Part shown: piece by piece, positions 25,602 through 34,807 of the stretch
How positions within the stretch are numbered: the stretch's first letter is position 1
How the letters are laid out: each line of letters opens with the position of its first letter
DNA from: Thermus brockianus
GTDB taxonomy: Bacteria > Deinococcota > Deinococci > Deinococcales > Thermaceae
Assembly: GCF_021462505.1 (NCBI RefSeq)
Contig: NZ_JAKEDV010000002.1
Span: 288,975-349,610, forward strand
Direction of reading: 5' to 3'
DNA: 60,636 nucleotides
Notes under the pieces: model-generated
The model's database searches: none
What the model saw: only the letters and a program-made list of their open reading frames with translations
What the model was told of the DNA's origin: nothing
Made by a program: the position numbers and the translations under genes

Positions 25602-25678
25602 CGGGGCGTAGCGCAGGCCGGTAGCGCACCTGCTTTGGGAGCAGGGGGTCGCCCGTTCAAATCGGGCCGCCCCGACCA
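25602..25678 (+). tRNA. tRNA-Pro (anticodon TGG)
   Basis: A 77-base cloverleaf has acceptor arms CGGGGCG/CGCCCCG, anticodon loop TTTGGGA within CCTGC/GCAGG, T-loop TTCAAAT and an encoded CCA end. The anticodon is TGG. Confidence 0.97.
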
Positions 25679-25679
25679 T

Positions 25680-25755
25680 GCGGGAGTAGCTCAGTTGGTA
25701 GAGCATCGGCCTTCCAAGCCGAGGGTCGCGGGTTCGAGTCCCGTCTCCCGCTCCA
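25680..25755 (+). tRNA. tRNA-Gly (anticodon TCC)
   Basis: A 76-base cloverleaf has acceptor arms GCGGGAG/CTCCCGC, anticodon loop CTTCCAA within TCGGC/GCCGA, T-loop TTCGAGT and an encoded CCA. It begins one base after the end of tRNA-Pro. Confidence 0.97.
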
Positions 25756-25759
25756 AGCG

Positions 25760-25787
25760 GCCGGGGTGAAGGCCACCCCGGCTTTCT
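25760..25787 (+). terminator. Terminator-like hairpin between tRNA-Gly and tRNA-Arg
   Basis: A nine-pair stem GCCGGGGTG/CACCCCGGC with a five-base loop is followed by TTTCT. Only five bases separate this tail from tRNA-Arg, so it may be a leaky terminator or a processing signal rather than the end of the operon. Confidence 0.6.
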
Positions 25788-25792
25788 CCTAT

Positions 25793-25868
25793 GGGCCCGT
25801 AGCTCAGGGGACAGAGCAGCCGCCTTCTAAGCGGTAGGTCGGGGGTTCAAATCCCTCCGGGCCCGCCA
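25793..25868 (+). tRNA. tRNA-Arg (anticodon TCT)
   Basis: A 76-base cloverleaf has acceptor arms GGGCCCG/CGGGCCC, anticodon loop CTTCTAA within GCCGC/GCGGT, T-loop TTCAAAT and an encoded CCA. No separate promoter is visible. Confidence 0.97.
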
Positions 25869-25878
25869 AGGCCATCTG

Positions 25879-25906
25879 GGCCCCGCATCCTTGCGGGGCC
25901 TTTTCC
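25879..25906 (+). terminator. Intrinsic terminator of the tRNA operon
   Basis: An eight-pair stem GGCCCCGC/GCGGGGCC with a six-base loop is followed by TTTTCC. It lies ten bases after tRNA-Arg and ten bases before the end of the convergent thioredoxin-fold gene. Confidence 0.85.
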
Positions 25907-25915
25907 TCAAGAACG

Positions 25916-26482
25916 CTAGCCCACCCGCACCTCGGGCTCGTTGCCCGGCTTCCACTTGATGGTGCAGCCGATGGCGGGGGCCTCGGCGAGGGGGGGGTCT
26001 TGGCCTTGGAGGAGGGCTTCTATGGCCGCCTCGAGGTTGCGGCTTTTCACCTGGGTGGGGTCCTTGGGGCTATCGTTCACCCGGCCGTGGTAGCGGAGAA
26101 GCCTCCTTTCGTCAAAGAGGAAGACCTCGGGGGTCCTTAGGGCCTTGTAGGCCTTGGCCACCTCCTGGCTTTCGTCCAGAAGGTAGGGGAAGAAGATGCC
26201 GTGCTCCTTGGCGAAGGCCACCATGCCCTCGGGGCTATCCTCGGGGTACTTTTCGTAATCGTTGGCGTTGATGCCCACAAAGGCCACCTTCCCTCGGTAC
26301 TTTTCCGCCAGGGCCACGAGCTCGCCGATGGACCCCTTCACATAAGGGCAGTGGTTGCACATGAAGACCACGGCCAGAAGGGGCTCTTGGAACTGGGAAA
26401 GCCGGTAGCGCCCTCCCCGGGGGTCGGGAAGCTCGGCATCAATAAGGGGGCTTCCTAGGGGTAGCTCGGGATACTGGAGCAT
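25916..26482 (-). CDS. Thioredoxin-fold redoxin (AhpC/TSA-like)
   Basis: The 188-residue protein has a thioredoxin/redoxin fold. The redox motif CNHCPYVKG is near residue 42, and the cis-proline region is [11 protein letters not shown] near residue 118. The family with CNHCPYV is often annotated as thioredoxin-family or alkyl hydroperoxide reductase-like protein; the substrate is not established. It contains no signal peptide, so it is cytoplasmic. TAGCAT ends six bases before the ATG, giving a probable leaderless mRNA. Confidence 0.88.
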   Translation of the reverse strand: MLQYPELPLGSPLIDAELPDPRGGRYRLSQFQEPLLAVVFMCNHCPYVKGSIGELVALAEKYRGKVAFVGINANDYEKYPEDSPEGMVAFAKEHGIFFPYLLDESQEVAKAYKALRTPEVFLFDERRLLRYHGRVNDSPKDPTQVKSRNLEAAIEALLQGQDPPLAEAPAIGCTIKWKPGNEPEVRVG

Positions 26483-26488
26483 GCTTTC

Positions 26489-26518
26489 ATGCTAATCCGC
26501 GGCCGCTAGGGACAACAA
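26489..26518 (-). promoter_or_regulatory. Promoter of the redoxin gene (TTGTTG-N18-TAGCAT)
   Basis: On the minus strand TTGTTG (26518-26513) is separated by 18 bases from TAGCAT (26494-26489). The -10 ends six bases before the ATG at 26482. Confidence 0.5.
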
Positions 26519-26535
26519 GTCCCCGGCTTCTTATG

Positions 26536-26541
26536 TATCCT
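26536..26541 (+). promoter_or_regulatory. -10 element (TATCCT) for the calcium ATPase operon
   Basis: TATCCT ends seven bases before the ATG at 26549. TATGTA at 26532-26537 is an overlapping alternative. Confidence 0.45.
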
Positions 26542-26548
26542 GAAGCCC

Positions 26549-28969
26549 ATGCGAGGGCTTTCCGCGGAGGAAGCGAGGAAACGATTAGAGGAATTCGGCC
26601 CCAACGCCCTTCCGGAGAAGCCGGAGGAGCCCCTTTGGCGGAAGTTCTTGCGCCAGTTCCAAAGCCCTCTCATCTACATCCTCCTTTTTGCCCTCCTGAT
26701 TGACCTCTTCTTTTGGCTTTCCGAGGGGGCGCGAGGGGTTCCTCTAGAGTCTTTGAGCATCTTGGCCATCCTCCTCCTGAACGCTGGGCTTGGTACCTTT
26801 CAGGAAAAGCGTTCGGAGGAGGCCCTAAAGCGGCTTAAGGCCCTGGCGGAGCCCATGGTCTATGTCCTCCGCGACGGCCGCTTTGTGCGCCTGCCGAGCC
26901 GGGAGCTGGTCCCCGGGGACGTGGTGCGCCTCGAGGCCGGGGACCGCATCCCCGCCGATGGGCGCTTGCTGGAGGCGAGCGGGGTCTTGGTGGACGAAAG
27001 CGTCCTCACGGGGGAAAGCGTGCCCGTGGAGAGGGGGGAAGGGGAGGAGGTCTACGCCGGGACCCTCCTCGTGCGGGGACGGGCCCTTATGGAGGTGACC
27101 CGCACCGGGCTCAAGAGCGCCATGGGGCGCATCGCCGCCCTTCTTGCCGGGATGGAGGAGGAGAAGACCCCCTTGGAGCGCCGCCTCCACGCCTTCGGCA
27201 ACCGGGTGGCGCGCTGGGTGCTTCTCCTGGCCCTGGCCCTGGTCCTCCTGGGCTTTTGGGTGGAGGGGTTTTCCGCCAAGGTGGTCCTCTTCGCCGTGGC
27301 CTTGGCGGTGGCCGCCGTGCCCGAGGGGCTTCCCGCCATCCTCACCCTGGCCTTGAGCCTGGGGGTGGAGCGGATGGCGCGCCGCAAGGCGGTGGTGCGG
27401 CGGCTCGCGGCGGTGGAGGCCCTGGGAAGCGTGACCGTGATCGCCACGGACAAAACCGGCACCCTCACGGAAAACCGCATGGAGGTGGAGGGCGTGGTGG
27501 GGCCCGACCCGGAAGGGGCGCTTCTCGCCATGGTCCTCTGCAACGACGCCGACCTGGCCACGGGGGCGGGGGACCCCTTGGAGCTTGGCCTCCTCCGTTA
27601 CGCCCAGAAGGCGGGCTTGGACGTGGAGCGGCTTAGGAAGGAATACCCCCGCCTTTCCGAGCGCCCCTTTGACAGCGCCTGGAAGTACATGCGGGTGACC
27701 ACCCCCAAAGGGAGCTACCTCAAAGGGGCCCCCGAGGCCCTCATCCCTAGGCTTGGGCTTACCGAGGAGGAAAAGGAGCGCCTTTTGCAGGAGGCGGAGG
27801 CCCACGCCGCCCAAGGGTACAGGGTGCTGGCCCTGGCCTTTGGGGAAGGGGAGCGGGAGGAAGGCCTCCTTTTCCTCGGGTTCGTCCTGCTCCTGGACCC
27901 GCCCCGGCCCGAGGTGCCGGAGGCCGTGCGGCGCATCCTGGGGGCGGGGGTGCGGGTGGTGATGGTCACGGGGGACCACCCCGCCACCGCCCTGGCCATC
28001 GCCCGGCGCATCGGCCTTCCGGTGGAAACGGTGGCCACGGGGGAGGACCTCGAGGCCCTGACCGATGAGGAGCTTCTGGAGGTGGACGTCTTCGCCCGGG
28101 TGAAGCCGGAGCAGAAGCTCCGGATTGTGGAGGCCCTGCAAAAAGCGGGGGAGGTGGTGGCCATGACCGGGGACGGGGTGAACGATGCCCCGGCCCTAAA
28201 GCGGGCGGACGTGGGGGTGGCCATGGGCCAGCGGGGTTCGGACGTCTCCCGGGAGGTGGCGGACCTGGTGCTTTTGGACGACAACTTCGCCACCTTGGTG
28301 GCGGCCATTGAGGAGGGGCGGAGCATTTACGAGAACATCCAGAAGTTTCTCCGCTTCCTCTTTTCCACCAACCTGTCGGAGATCCTGGTGGTGGCGGTGG
28401 GCATGGTCCTCGCCGCCTCCCTGGACCTGAGGGACGCCGCCGGGCACCTCCTTTTGCCCCTCACCGCGGTGCAGATCCTCTGGATCAACCTGGTAACGGA
28501 CGGCCTCCCCGCCTTGGCCTTGGCCTTGGACCAGAACCCCGGGGTGCTCAGGCGTCCCCCCAGGCCCAAGGATAGCCCTCTTCTGGATGGGCCTTCCCTG
28601 CGCTTCGTCCTCCTCACGGGGGGGATCAAGGCGGGGCTTGCCCTTCTCCTGCTGGCCTTCCTTCCCCTGGGGGTGGGGGTGGAGGCGGCGCGGAGCGCCA
28701 CCTTTCACTTCATGGCCGTGGGGCAACTCTTCTTCGCCTACGCTGCCCGGCACACCCAACTCCACCCCCTGCCCAACCCCTACCTGCACGGGGCCGTGGG
28801 CTTGGGGATTGCCCTCCAGGTGGCCTTGGGCAGCCTGGCCCCAGGGCTTGTGGAGGCGGCGCCCCTCGTCCCGTGGCTTTGGGCTTTGGTGCTCGCCCTG
28901 GCCCTTTTGGCCTGGGGCCTGGCGGAGGCGGTGGACCGGCTAGTATGGCGAAAGGAGGTGCGGCGGTGA
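26549..28969 (+). CDS. P2A-type cation ATPase, probable calcium pump
   Basis: The 806-residue protein is a P-type ATPase. The phosphorylated Asp301 is in DKTGTLT, the actuator motif is LTGES near residue 155, and the hinge is [11 protein letters not shown]. Ion-site residues of sarcoplasmic Ca-ATPase are matched: Glu259 in AVPEGLP (SERCA Glu309), Asn608 and Glu611 in NLSE (Asn768, Glu771), and Asn647, Thr650 and Asp651 in NLVTDGLP (Asn796, Thr799, Asp800). This points to calcium export. It heads an operon with a CBS protein and a CaCA antiporter; the CBS gene overlaps its stop by four bases. Other divalent cations cannot be excluded. Confidence 0.9.
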   Translation: MRGLSAEEARKRLEEFGPNALPEKPEEPLWRKFLRQFQSPLIYILLFALLIDLFFWLSEGARGVPLESLSILAILLLNAGLGTFQEKRSEEALKRLKALAEPMVYVLRDGRFVRLPSRELVPGDVVRLEAGDRIPADGRLLEASGVLVDESVLTGESVPVERGEGEEVYAGTLLVRGRALMEVTRTGLKSAMGRIAALLAGMEEEKTPLERRLHAFGNRVARWVLLLALALVLLGFWVEGFSAKVVLFAVALAVAAVPEGLPAILTLALSLGVERMARRKAVVRRLAAVEALGSVTVIATDKTGTLTENRMEVEGVVGPDPEGALLAMVLCNDADLATGAGDPLELGLLRYAQKAGLDVERLRKEYPRLSERPFDSAWKYMRVTTPKGSYLKGAPEALIPRLGLTEEEKERLLQEAEAHAAQGYRVLALAFGEGEREEGLLFLGFVLLLDPPRPEVPEAVRRILGAGVRVVMVTGDHPATALAIARRIGLPVETVATGEDLEALTDEELLEVDVFARVKPEQKLRIVEALQKAGEVVAMTGDGVNDAPALKRADVGVAMGQRGSDVSREVADLVLLDDNFATLVAAIEEGRSIYENIQKFLRFLFSTNLSEILVVAVGMVLAASLDLRDAAGHLLLPLTAVQILWINLVTDGLPALALALDQNPGVLRRPPRPKDSPLLDGPSLRFVLLTGGIKAGLALLLLAFLPLGVGVEAARSATFHFMAVGQLFFAYAARHTQLHPLPNPYLHGAVGLGIALQVALGSLAPGLVEAAPLVPWLWALVLALALLAWGLAEAVDRLVWRKEVRR

Positions 28970-29415
28970 AGGCGAAAGAGGTGATGGTGAGCCCCGTGGT
29001 GAGCGTGCCCTTGGGCGCTACCTTGGACGAGGTGGCGCGGCTTATGGTGGAGCGGCGCATCGGGAGCGTGCTGGTGGTGGATGGGGAGGGGAGGCTTCGG
29101 GGCATCGTCACGGAGACGGACTTCCTCAAGGAGCGGGGGATTCCCTTCTCCACCTACCGGGCCCCCATGCTTCTTGGGCGTTACCTGGACGGGGCCGGGC
29201 TTGAGCGGATCCTCGAGGAGGCCCGCACGACCCGGGTGGAGGAGATCATGACCGCCCCGGTGCACGCCGTGGGCCTCGAGGAGCCCCTGGCCCGGGTTTT
29301 GGAACTCATGCTCACCTACGACATCAACCACGTGCCCGTGGTGGATGGGGAGGGGAGGCCTGTGGGCATCATCTCCCGCTTTGACCTCCTGCGGCTCCTT
29401 CGGGACCGCCTATGA
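28966..29415 (+). CDS. CBS-domain pair protein
   Basis: The 149-residue protein consists of two CBS domains, a fold that senses adenine nucleotides. The first covers residues 5-60 (VMVSPVVSVPLGATLDEVA, GIVTETDFL). The second covers about 88-147 (IMTAPVHAVGLEEPLARVL, GIISRFDLLR). I chose GTG 28966 because AAAGGAGGTG lies six bases upstream and the codon overlaps the ATPase stop (GTGA). An ATG at 28945 is less likely. It overlaps the antiporter gene by four bases. The operon context suggests that it adjusts the neighbouring transporters to energy state. Confidence 0.9.
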   Translation: MKAKEVMVSPVVSVPLGATLDEVARLMVERRIGSVLVVDGEGRLRGIVTETDFLKERGIPFSTYRAPMLLGRYLDGAGLERILEEARTTRVEEIMTAPVHAVGLEEPLARVLELMLTYDINHVPVVDGEGRPVGIISRFDLLRLLRDRL

Positions 29416-30389
29416 CCTGGTTCGCCTTCCTTGGCGTGGCCATGGTGGTGGTCTTCGCCGGGGCCCGGGTGGCCTACTACGGGGACGCCCTGGCGGAGAA
29501 GCGGGGCTGGGGCCGGGCCTGGGTGGGGCTCATCCTGGTGGCGGCCACCACCTCCTTGCCCGAGCTCTTCACGGGTACCAGCGCTGCCCTCCAGGGGCTT
29601 GTGGACATCGCCGTGGGGGACGTGTTGGGCAGTACGCTTTTCAACCTGGTGATCCTTTCCCTGCTGGACGCTGTGGGGGGACGGGTCCCTCTTCTTGGGC
29701 GCCTCCATGCGGGGCACGCCCTGGCCGTGGGGTTTGCCCTTCTCCTTTTGGCCTTCCAAGGCGCTGCCCTTTTCGGGGGAGGACCGACCCTCGGCCCCGT
29801 TTCCTGGTACGCCCCCGCCGTTCTGGCGCTTTACCTCCTGGCCACCCGCCTCACCTTCCTCTACGAAAGGAGGCGGCCCCAGGCGGAGCTGGAGCGCCTG
29901 GAGCTCTATTACGAGCACCTTTCCCTGGTCCAAGTGGTGCGGGGGTACGTGGGCTTCGGCGCTTTGGTGGTGGGGGCGGCCATCCTCCTGCCCCCCTTGG
30001 CGGAACGGCTTGCGGAGGAAACGGGTCTTGGGGCGAGCTTCGTGGGCACGGCCTTGGTGGGGGCCACCACCTCCCTCCCTGAGGTGGTGGTGACGCTAAG
30101 CGCCGCCCGGTTAGGGGCCTTTGACCTGGCGGTGGGGAACGTCCTGGGGTCCAACCTCTTCAACGCCCTCATCCTGGCCTGGGATGACCTCCTCTACCCC
30201 GGGGACTTCTTCCAGGAGGCCCACGGGAGCCACCTGGCGGCGGTTTTGGTGGCCTTCGCCATGTACGGCGTGGTCCTGGTGGGGATGAGCTACCAGGCCC
30301 TTCGGAAGCTGGCCGTCCTGTCCTGGGACACCCTGGCCCTTCTTGGCCTTTACCTCCTCGGGCTTTCTTGGCTTTACGCCCTGCGGTAG
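29412..30389 (+). CDS. CaCA-family sodium/calcium-type antiporter
   Basis: The 325-residue protein is a calcium:cation antiporter. It has about ten membrane helices and the two inverted alpha-repeats: ILVAATTSLPELFTGTSA near residue 41 and ALVGATTSLPEVVVTLSA near residue 215, each with the ion-binding Glu. The companion motifs VGDVLGSTLFN and VGNVLGSNLFN follow each repeat. A cytoplasmic loop separates the halves. It overlaps the CBS gene by four bases. Its last 16 bases overlap the end of the convergent uspA gene. Confidence 0.92.
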   Translation: MTWFAFLGVAMVVVFAGARVAYYGDALAEKRGWGRAWVGLILVAATTSLPELFTGTSAALQGLVDIAVGDVLGSTLFNLVILSLLDAVGGRVPLLGRLHAGHALAVGFALLLLAFQGAALFGGGPTLGPVSWYAPAVLALYLLATRLTFLYERRRPQAELERLELYYEHLSLVQVVRGYVGFGALVVGAAILLPPLAERLAEETGLGASFVGTALVGATTSLPEVVVTLSAARLGAFDLAVGNVLGSNLFNALILAWDDLLYPGDFFQEAHGSHLAAVLVAFAMYGVVLVGMSYQALRKLAVLSWDTLALLGLYLLGLSWLYALR

Positions 30390-30814
30390 GGCACCACCAG
30401 GACGGGCTTGGGGCTTTTGCGCACCACTTCCAGGGTCACGCTTCCGAGGAGGGCCCGGTCAAGCCCGGTGCGCCCGTGGCTTCCCATGACGATGAGGTCG
30501 TGGTGGGCCGCCTCCTTGAGGATCACCTCCGCCGCCCGGCCCTCGAGGAGATGGGCCGCAAAGGGTACGCCCATCTCCTCGGCTAGACGGGTGGCCTGGT
30601 CCAGGGCCTTAAGCCCTGCCCGGCGCAGGTCCTCCAAGAGGGCCTGGTAGTAGGGGAGGTTCTCCGGGCCCAAAAGGAGCCTGGGCCCTAAGGGCTCCAG
30701 GGCGTGGAGAAAGCTCACCCGCGCCCCCAAGGCCTTGGCTAGGCGGAGCCCCTCCTTTAGGCCCACCTCCGCCGCTTCGCTTCCGTCCGTGGGCAAAAGC
30801 AGGCTTTTGTACAC
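30374..30814 (-). CDS. Universal stress protein, ATP-binding type
   Basis: The 146-residue UspA-fold protein starts with the beta strand SLLLPTDGSE and ends with the nucleotide-binding motif GSHGRTGLDRALLGSVT, the G-x2-G-x9-G-[ST] pattern of ATP-binding members. It begins three bases after the rnj stop, so it is the last gene of the rpsO/pnp/rnj cluster. Its end overlaps the convergent antiporter gene by 16 bases. The physiological role of such proteins is usually stress-related and is not defined here. Confidence 0.9.
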   Translation of the reverse strand: MYKSLLLPTDGSEAAEVGLKEGLRLAKALGARVSFLHALEPLGPRLLLGPENLPYYQALLEDLRRAGLKALDQATRLAEEMGVPFAAHLLEGRAAEVILKEAAHHDLIVMGSHGRTGLDRALLGSVTLEVVRKSPKPVLVVPYRRA

Positions 30815-30817
30815 GGC

Positions 30818-32548
30818 CTACCCCTCAATGACCACGGGCAGGATCACGGGGTCGCGGCCCGTGGCCTTCTTGAGGAACTTCTTCACCGGGTAGTAGATGT
30901 CGTCCCGGATGCGCTCCAGGGGCTTCTTCTCGCGAAGGCCGTTTTGCAGGGCCTCGAGGGCCATGCGCTTCACCTCCCCAAGAAGCCTTTCCCCCGCCTT
31001 CACGAAGCCCCGGGACACCACCTCCACCACCGGGTCCTGGGCGGCCAGGGCGGTGATGACCACGATGCCCTCCTCGGCCATGTGGCGGCGGTCGGCCAGG
31101 ATCTCCTCGGTGATGTCCCCCACCCCTAGCCCGTCCACGTAGAGGGCGCCCGCGGGAACCTGGCCCACCTTCTCAAAGGTGTCTCGGGTGAGGCGGTACA
31201 CCGCCCCGTTTTCCCCGATGAGGGTCTTCTCCGGGGGGCGGCTCATGGCCTCGGCCAGCCACTTGAAGTTGGTCTGGTGGCGCACCTCCCCGTGCCAAGG
31301 CAGGAAGAACTTGGGCGTGGTCAGGTTCAGGATGAGCTTCAGCTCCTCCTGGGAGGCGTGGCCGGAGGCGTGCACTTTGTAGGTGGGGGGGTAGAGGACG
31401 TAGGCCCCCAGGGCGTAGAGGCGGTTGATCACCCGGTTCACCGCCTCCTCGTTGCCGGGGATGGGGCTAGAGGAGAGGATCACCGTATCCCCGGGCTTGA
31501 TGGCCATCTTGGCGTGCCCCTCAAAGGCCAGGCGGGAGAGGACGGACATGGGTTGGCCCTGGCTTCCCGTGGCCAGGATGAGCACCTGGTGGTCGGGAAG
31601 GTCCTTCACCTCCTCCAGGGTGTAGAGGCGGTCCTTCACCTTGAGGTAGCCCAGCTCCAGGGCGATGCGGCTGAACTTCAGCATGCTCCGCCCCTCCATG
31701 GCCACCTTGCGCCCATACTTCTCCGCCGCCCAGATCACCGCCTGGATGCGGTGGATGTGGCTGGCAAAGGTGGTGACGAAGACCCTTCCCGGGGCCCGGC
31801 CAATGGCCCGGTCCAGCTCCTTGGCGATTTCCATCTCGCTCGGGGTGTAGCCGGGGCGCTCGGCGTTGGTGGCGTCGGCGATGAGGAGCAAAACCCCTTC
31901 CGCCCCCGCCTGGGCCACCTTGGCCAGGTGGGAAACCTGCCCGTCGATGGGGGTGGGGTCCAGCTTGAAGTCCCCGGTGTGCACGATGGTGCCGATGGGG
32001 GTGCGGATGACCACCCCGGAGTTGTCGGGGATGGAGTGGGTCATGCGGAAAAGGTCCAGGGTGAAGTACCGCCCCACCTGGATGCGGTCGTCGGGGGAAA
32101 CCTCTTTGAGGTTGAAGCTTCCCGGCCTCAGGCCGAACTCCTCCAGCTTCCCCTTGAGAAGACCCAGGGTGAGCTTGGCCCCGTAGATGGGCACCTGGGA
32201 GTCCTTGCCGAAGACCATGGGCAGGAGGAAGGGAAGCCCCCCGATGTGGTCCTCGTGGCCGTGGGTCAGGACCCAGGCCCGGATGAGGTGGCGGTTTTCC
32301 ACCAGGTAGTCCACCCGGGGGATGAGGAGGTCCACCCCGGGCATCCCCTCCTCGGGGAAGGCCAGTCCTCCGTCCAGCACAAAGATCTCGTCCCGGAAGC
32401 GGAAGGCGGTGATGTTCTTGCCGATCTCCCCCATCCCCCCTAGGGGGATGATCTCCACGGCGTCCTGGGCGCCCCCCGTTAGGGCCACCGGGGCCTCTTG
32501 CGGGCGTTTCTTGCGCCTTCTCCTGGGCTTGCGCTCTTGTGTTTCCAT
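30818..32548 (-). CDS. rnj: Ribonuclease J
   Basis: The 576-residue protein is an RNase J with 5'-to-3' exonuclease and endonuclease activity on mRNA and rRNA. The metallo-beta-lactamase metal motif is THGHEDHIGG near residue 95. The beta-CASP domain and the C-terminal domain follow, with the motif ASGHASQEEL near residue 390. The N-terminus has a Thermus-style basic tail (RKPRRRRKKR). It matches T. thermophilus RNase J in length (574). AGGAGG precedes the ATG. It lies 56 bases downstream of pnp. Confidence 0.96.
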   Translation of the reverse strand: METQERKPRRRRKKRPQEAPVALTGGAQDAVEIIPLGGMGEIGKNITAFRFRDEIFVLDGGLAFPEEGMPGVDLLIPRVDYLVENRHLIRAWVLTHGHEDHIGGLPFLLPMVFGKDSQVPIYGAKLTLGLLKGKLEEFGLRPGSFNLKEVSPDDRIQVGRYFTLDLFRMTHSIPDNSGVVIRTPIGTIVHTGDFKLDPTPIDGQVSHLAKVAQAGAEGVLLLIADATNAERPGYTPSEMEIAKELDRAIGRAPGRVFVTTFASHIHRIQAVIWAAEKYGRKVAMEGRSMLKFSRIALELGYLKVKDRLYTLEEVKDLPDHQVLILATGSQGQPMSVLSRLAFEGHAKMAIKPGDTVILSSSPIPGNEEAVNRVINRLYALGAYVLYPPTYKVHASGHASQEELKLILNLTTPKFFLPWHGEVRHQTNFKWLAEAMSRPPEKTLIGENGAVYRLTRDTFEKVGQVPAGALYVDGLGVGDITEEILADRRHMAEEGIVVITALAAQDPVVEVVSRGFVKAGERLLGEVKRMALEALQNGLREKKPLERIRDDIYYPVKKFLKKATGRDPVILPVVIEG

Positions 32549-32604
32549 AAACCTCCTATTTTCCCGGCTAGGCCGGGATTACGGCTTGGGGAAACCCCCA
32601 GGGG
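32549..32604 (-). other. pnp-rnj intergenic hairpins
   Basis: On the minus strand a CCCGGC/GCCGGG stem with a three-base loop is followed by AAAATAGGAGG rather than T residues, so it is not an intrinsic terminator. A second stem (GGGG...CCCC) lies nearer pnp. They may stabilise or mark a cleavage site between the two messages. Confidence 0.4.
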
Positions 32605-34749
32605 CTAGCCCCGCCGCCTGGGGGGGATTTTGCCTTCCAGCTCGGGCCGGATCAGGTCTATCTTGCCCCGCTCGTCAATGCGGTGGACCTTGACCTTGAT
32701 CACGTCCCCCACCTTGAGGTGGTCCTCCACCCGCTCCACCCGGCCCGGGGCGATCTGGCTGATGTGCAGGAGGCCTTCCGTGCCAGGGAAGAGGCTGATG
32801 AAGGCCCCGAAGGGAGTGATTTTGGTGACGGTGCCCTCGTACACCTCGCCCACCTTGGCCTCGCGGGTGAGGTCTTCTATGCGCTTCTTGGCCTTTTCGG
32901 CCGCCTCGAGGTCGGCGGAGTAGATGCGCACCGTCCCGTCCTCCTCGATGTCCACCTCCACCCCGAGTTCCTCTAGGGCGCGCACGTTCTTGCCCCCTGG
33001 GCCGATGACGAGGCCGATCTTCTCCACCGGCACCTTGAGGCTCAGGATACGCGGCGCAAAGGGCTTGAGCTCGGGGCGTGGGGCGGGGAGGACGCTCTCC
33101 ATGAGGTCCAGGATCTTCAGGCGGGCCTCCCGGGCCTGCATGAGGGCCTCTTTGAGCACCTCCCGGGGAAGCCCGCCCACCTTGTTGTCCATCTGCAAGG
33201 CCGTGACCCCCCGGCGGGTACCGGCCACCTTGAAGTCCATGTCCCCCAGGGCGTCCTCCAGGCCCAGGATGTCGGTGAGGATCACCGCCCGGTCCCCCTC
33301 CCACACCAGGCCCATGGCCACCCCGGCCACGGGGGCCCGGATGGGCACGCCCGCGTCCATGAGGGCCAGGCAGCCGGCGCAGACCGTGGCCATGGAGCTA
33401 CTGCCGTTGGATTCCAGCACGTCCCCCACCACCCGGATGGTGTAGGGGAAGCTCTCCTGGGGCGGGAGCACCGCCTTAAGGGCCCTTTTGGCCAGGTTGC
33501 CGTGGCCCACCTCCCGCCGGGAAACCCCCCTGAGCCGCTTGACCTCCCCCGTGGAATAGGGGGGGAAGTTGTAGTGGACCAGGAAGGGGTCGGTCTCGTC
33601 AATGCCCAGGTCGTCAATGATCTGCTCGTCCCGGCCCGTGCCCAGGGTCACGGTGCCCAGCACCTGGGTCTCCCCCCGGGTGAAGACGGCGGAGCCGTGG
33701 GTGCGGGGCAGGACGTCCACCTCGATCCAGATGGGGCGGAGGTCCTTAGGGGTGCGGCCGTCCGCCCGCTTGCCCTCCTCCAGCACCAGCCGCCTGAGCT
33801 CCCTGCGCACCACCTCGTCAAAGGCGCTTTCGTAAAGCGGCTTCCGGCTCTCGTCCGGGGTGCCGTCCTCCCCTTTGGGCAGGGCCTCGGCGATCAAGGC
33901 CTCGGCGAAGGCCTCGAGGGCCCGGCTCCTTTCCCCCTTGCTGGCGGTCTGGAGCACTCCGGAAAGCCCCCGCTCCAGGGCCAGGCGGTAGAGGGCCTCC
34001 TTCTCCTCCTCGGAGAGGGTTTCGGGAGGCGTCCAGGCCATCTTGGGCTTGCCCAAGGCGCGGGCCATGGCCTCCTGCAGGTCCAGGATGGGCTGCATCT
34101 CCCGGTGGGCGAACTCCAAGGCCTGGACGAGGGTCTCCTCGTCCACCTCCTGGGCTCCCGCCTCCACCATGAGGATGGCGTTGCGGCTTCCCGCCACCAC
34201 CAGGTCCAAGGCGCTTTCCTCCAGCTCCTGCAGGGTGGGGTTGAGGACGAACTGCCCCCCGAGGAGGCCCACCCTAACCGCGGCCACCGGGCCCTCCCAG
34301 GGGATGTCGGAAAGCATCAGGGCGGCGCTGGCCGCCGTGGGCCCCAGGATGTCCGGGGGGTTCTTCTGGTCGGCGGAGAGCACGGTGACGATCACCTGCA
34401 CCTCGTGGCGGAACCCCTTGGGGAAAAGGGGGCGGATGGGCCGATCCGTCATGCGGGCCGAGAGGATGGCCTTTTCCCCAGGGCGCCCTTCCCGGCGCAT
34501 GAAGCTCCCCGGGATCTTGCCCACCGCGTAGTGCCGCTCCTCAAACTCCACGGTGAGGGGGAGGAAATCCGCCTCAATGGGTTCCTCGGAGGCCTGGGCC
34601 GTGGCCAGGACCACGGTGTCGCCGTAGCGCACCAGGACCGATCCGGAGGCCTGCTTGGCGTACTTTCCGGTTTCCAGAACCAGGAGGCGGCCAGCCACCT
34701 GGGTTTCGTACCGTTCGGCCCTTGGGGTGTTGGGTGTGCCTTCTGCCAT
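32605..34749 (-). CDS. pnp: Polyribonucleotide nucleotidyltransferase (PNPase)
   Basis: The 714-residue phosphorolytic 3'-to-5' exoribonuclease has two RNase PH domains (about 10-225 and 315-540), separated by a helical linker, then a KH domain with the [11 protein letters not shown] loop near 565 and an S1 domain near 625-700. Catalytic-core motifs such as [20 protein letters not shown] are present. Length matches T. thermophilus. I chose the ATG at 34749 because the residues encoded before it cover the rpsO terminator. It lies downstream of rpsO and upstream of rnj, so RNA-decay enzymes are grouped. Confidence 0.97.
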   Translation of the reverse strand: MAEGTPNTPRAERYETQVAGRLLVLETGKYAKQASGSVLVRYGDTVVLATAQASEEPIEADFLPLTVEFEERHYAVGKIPGSFMRREGRPGEKAILSARMTDRPIRPLFPKGFRHEVQVIVTVLSADQKNPPDILGPTAASAALMLSDIPWEGPVAAVRVGLLGGQFVLNPTLQELEESALDLVVAGSRNAILMVEAGAQEVDEETLVQALEFAHREMQPILDLQEAMARALGKPKMAWTPPETLSEEEKEALYRLALERGLSGVLQTASKGERSRALEAFAEALIAEALPKGEDGTPDESRKPLYESAFDEVVRRELRRLVLEEGKRADGRTPKDLRPIWIEVDVLPRTHGSAVFTRGETQVLGTVTLGTGRDEQIIDDLGIDETDPFLVHYNFPPYSTGEVKRLRGVSRREVGHGNLAKRALKAVLPPQESFPYTIRVVGDVLESNGSSSMATVCAGCLALMDAGVPIRAPVAGVAMGLVWEGDRAVILTDILGLEDALGDMDFKVAGTRRGVTALQMDNKVGGLPREVLKEALMQAREARLKILDLMESVLPAPRPELKPFAPRILSLKVPVEKIGLVIGPGGKNVRALEELGVEVDIEEDGTVRIYSADLEAAEKAKKRIEDLTREAKVGEVYEGTVTKITPFGAFISLFPGTEGLLHISQIAPGRVERVEDHLKVGDVIKVKVHRIDERGKIDLIRPELEGKIPPRRRG

Positions 34750-34759
34750 GGTTGTCCTC

Positions 34760-34789
34760 AAGCGAAAGGCGGAGCCCAAAGGCCCCGCC
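34760..34789 (-). terminator. Terminator between rpsO and pnp
   Basis: On the minus strand a nine-pair stem GGCGGGGCC/GGCTCCGCC (one G-U pair) with a four-base loop is followed by TTTCGCTT. The weak T-run suggests partial read-through into pnp. Confidence 0.6.
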
Positions 34790-34807
34790 CCCGACCTGGA
34801 TACCAGT

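Noticed and set aside
26825-28141. 438-codon open frame on the minus strand opposite the P-type ATPase
   Set aside because: It is a shadow frame with His/Gly/Pro-rich composition and no ribosome site or -10 element.
31277-32443. 388-codon open frame on the plus strand opposite rnj
   Set aside because: It is an antisense shadow; all RNase J motifs are on the minus strand and the frame has no start signals.
32563-32577. CCCGGC/GCCGGG hairpin as terminator of pnp
   Set aside because: On the pnp strand it is followed by AAAA and then the rnj ribosome site, not by T residues.
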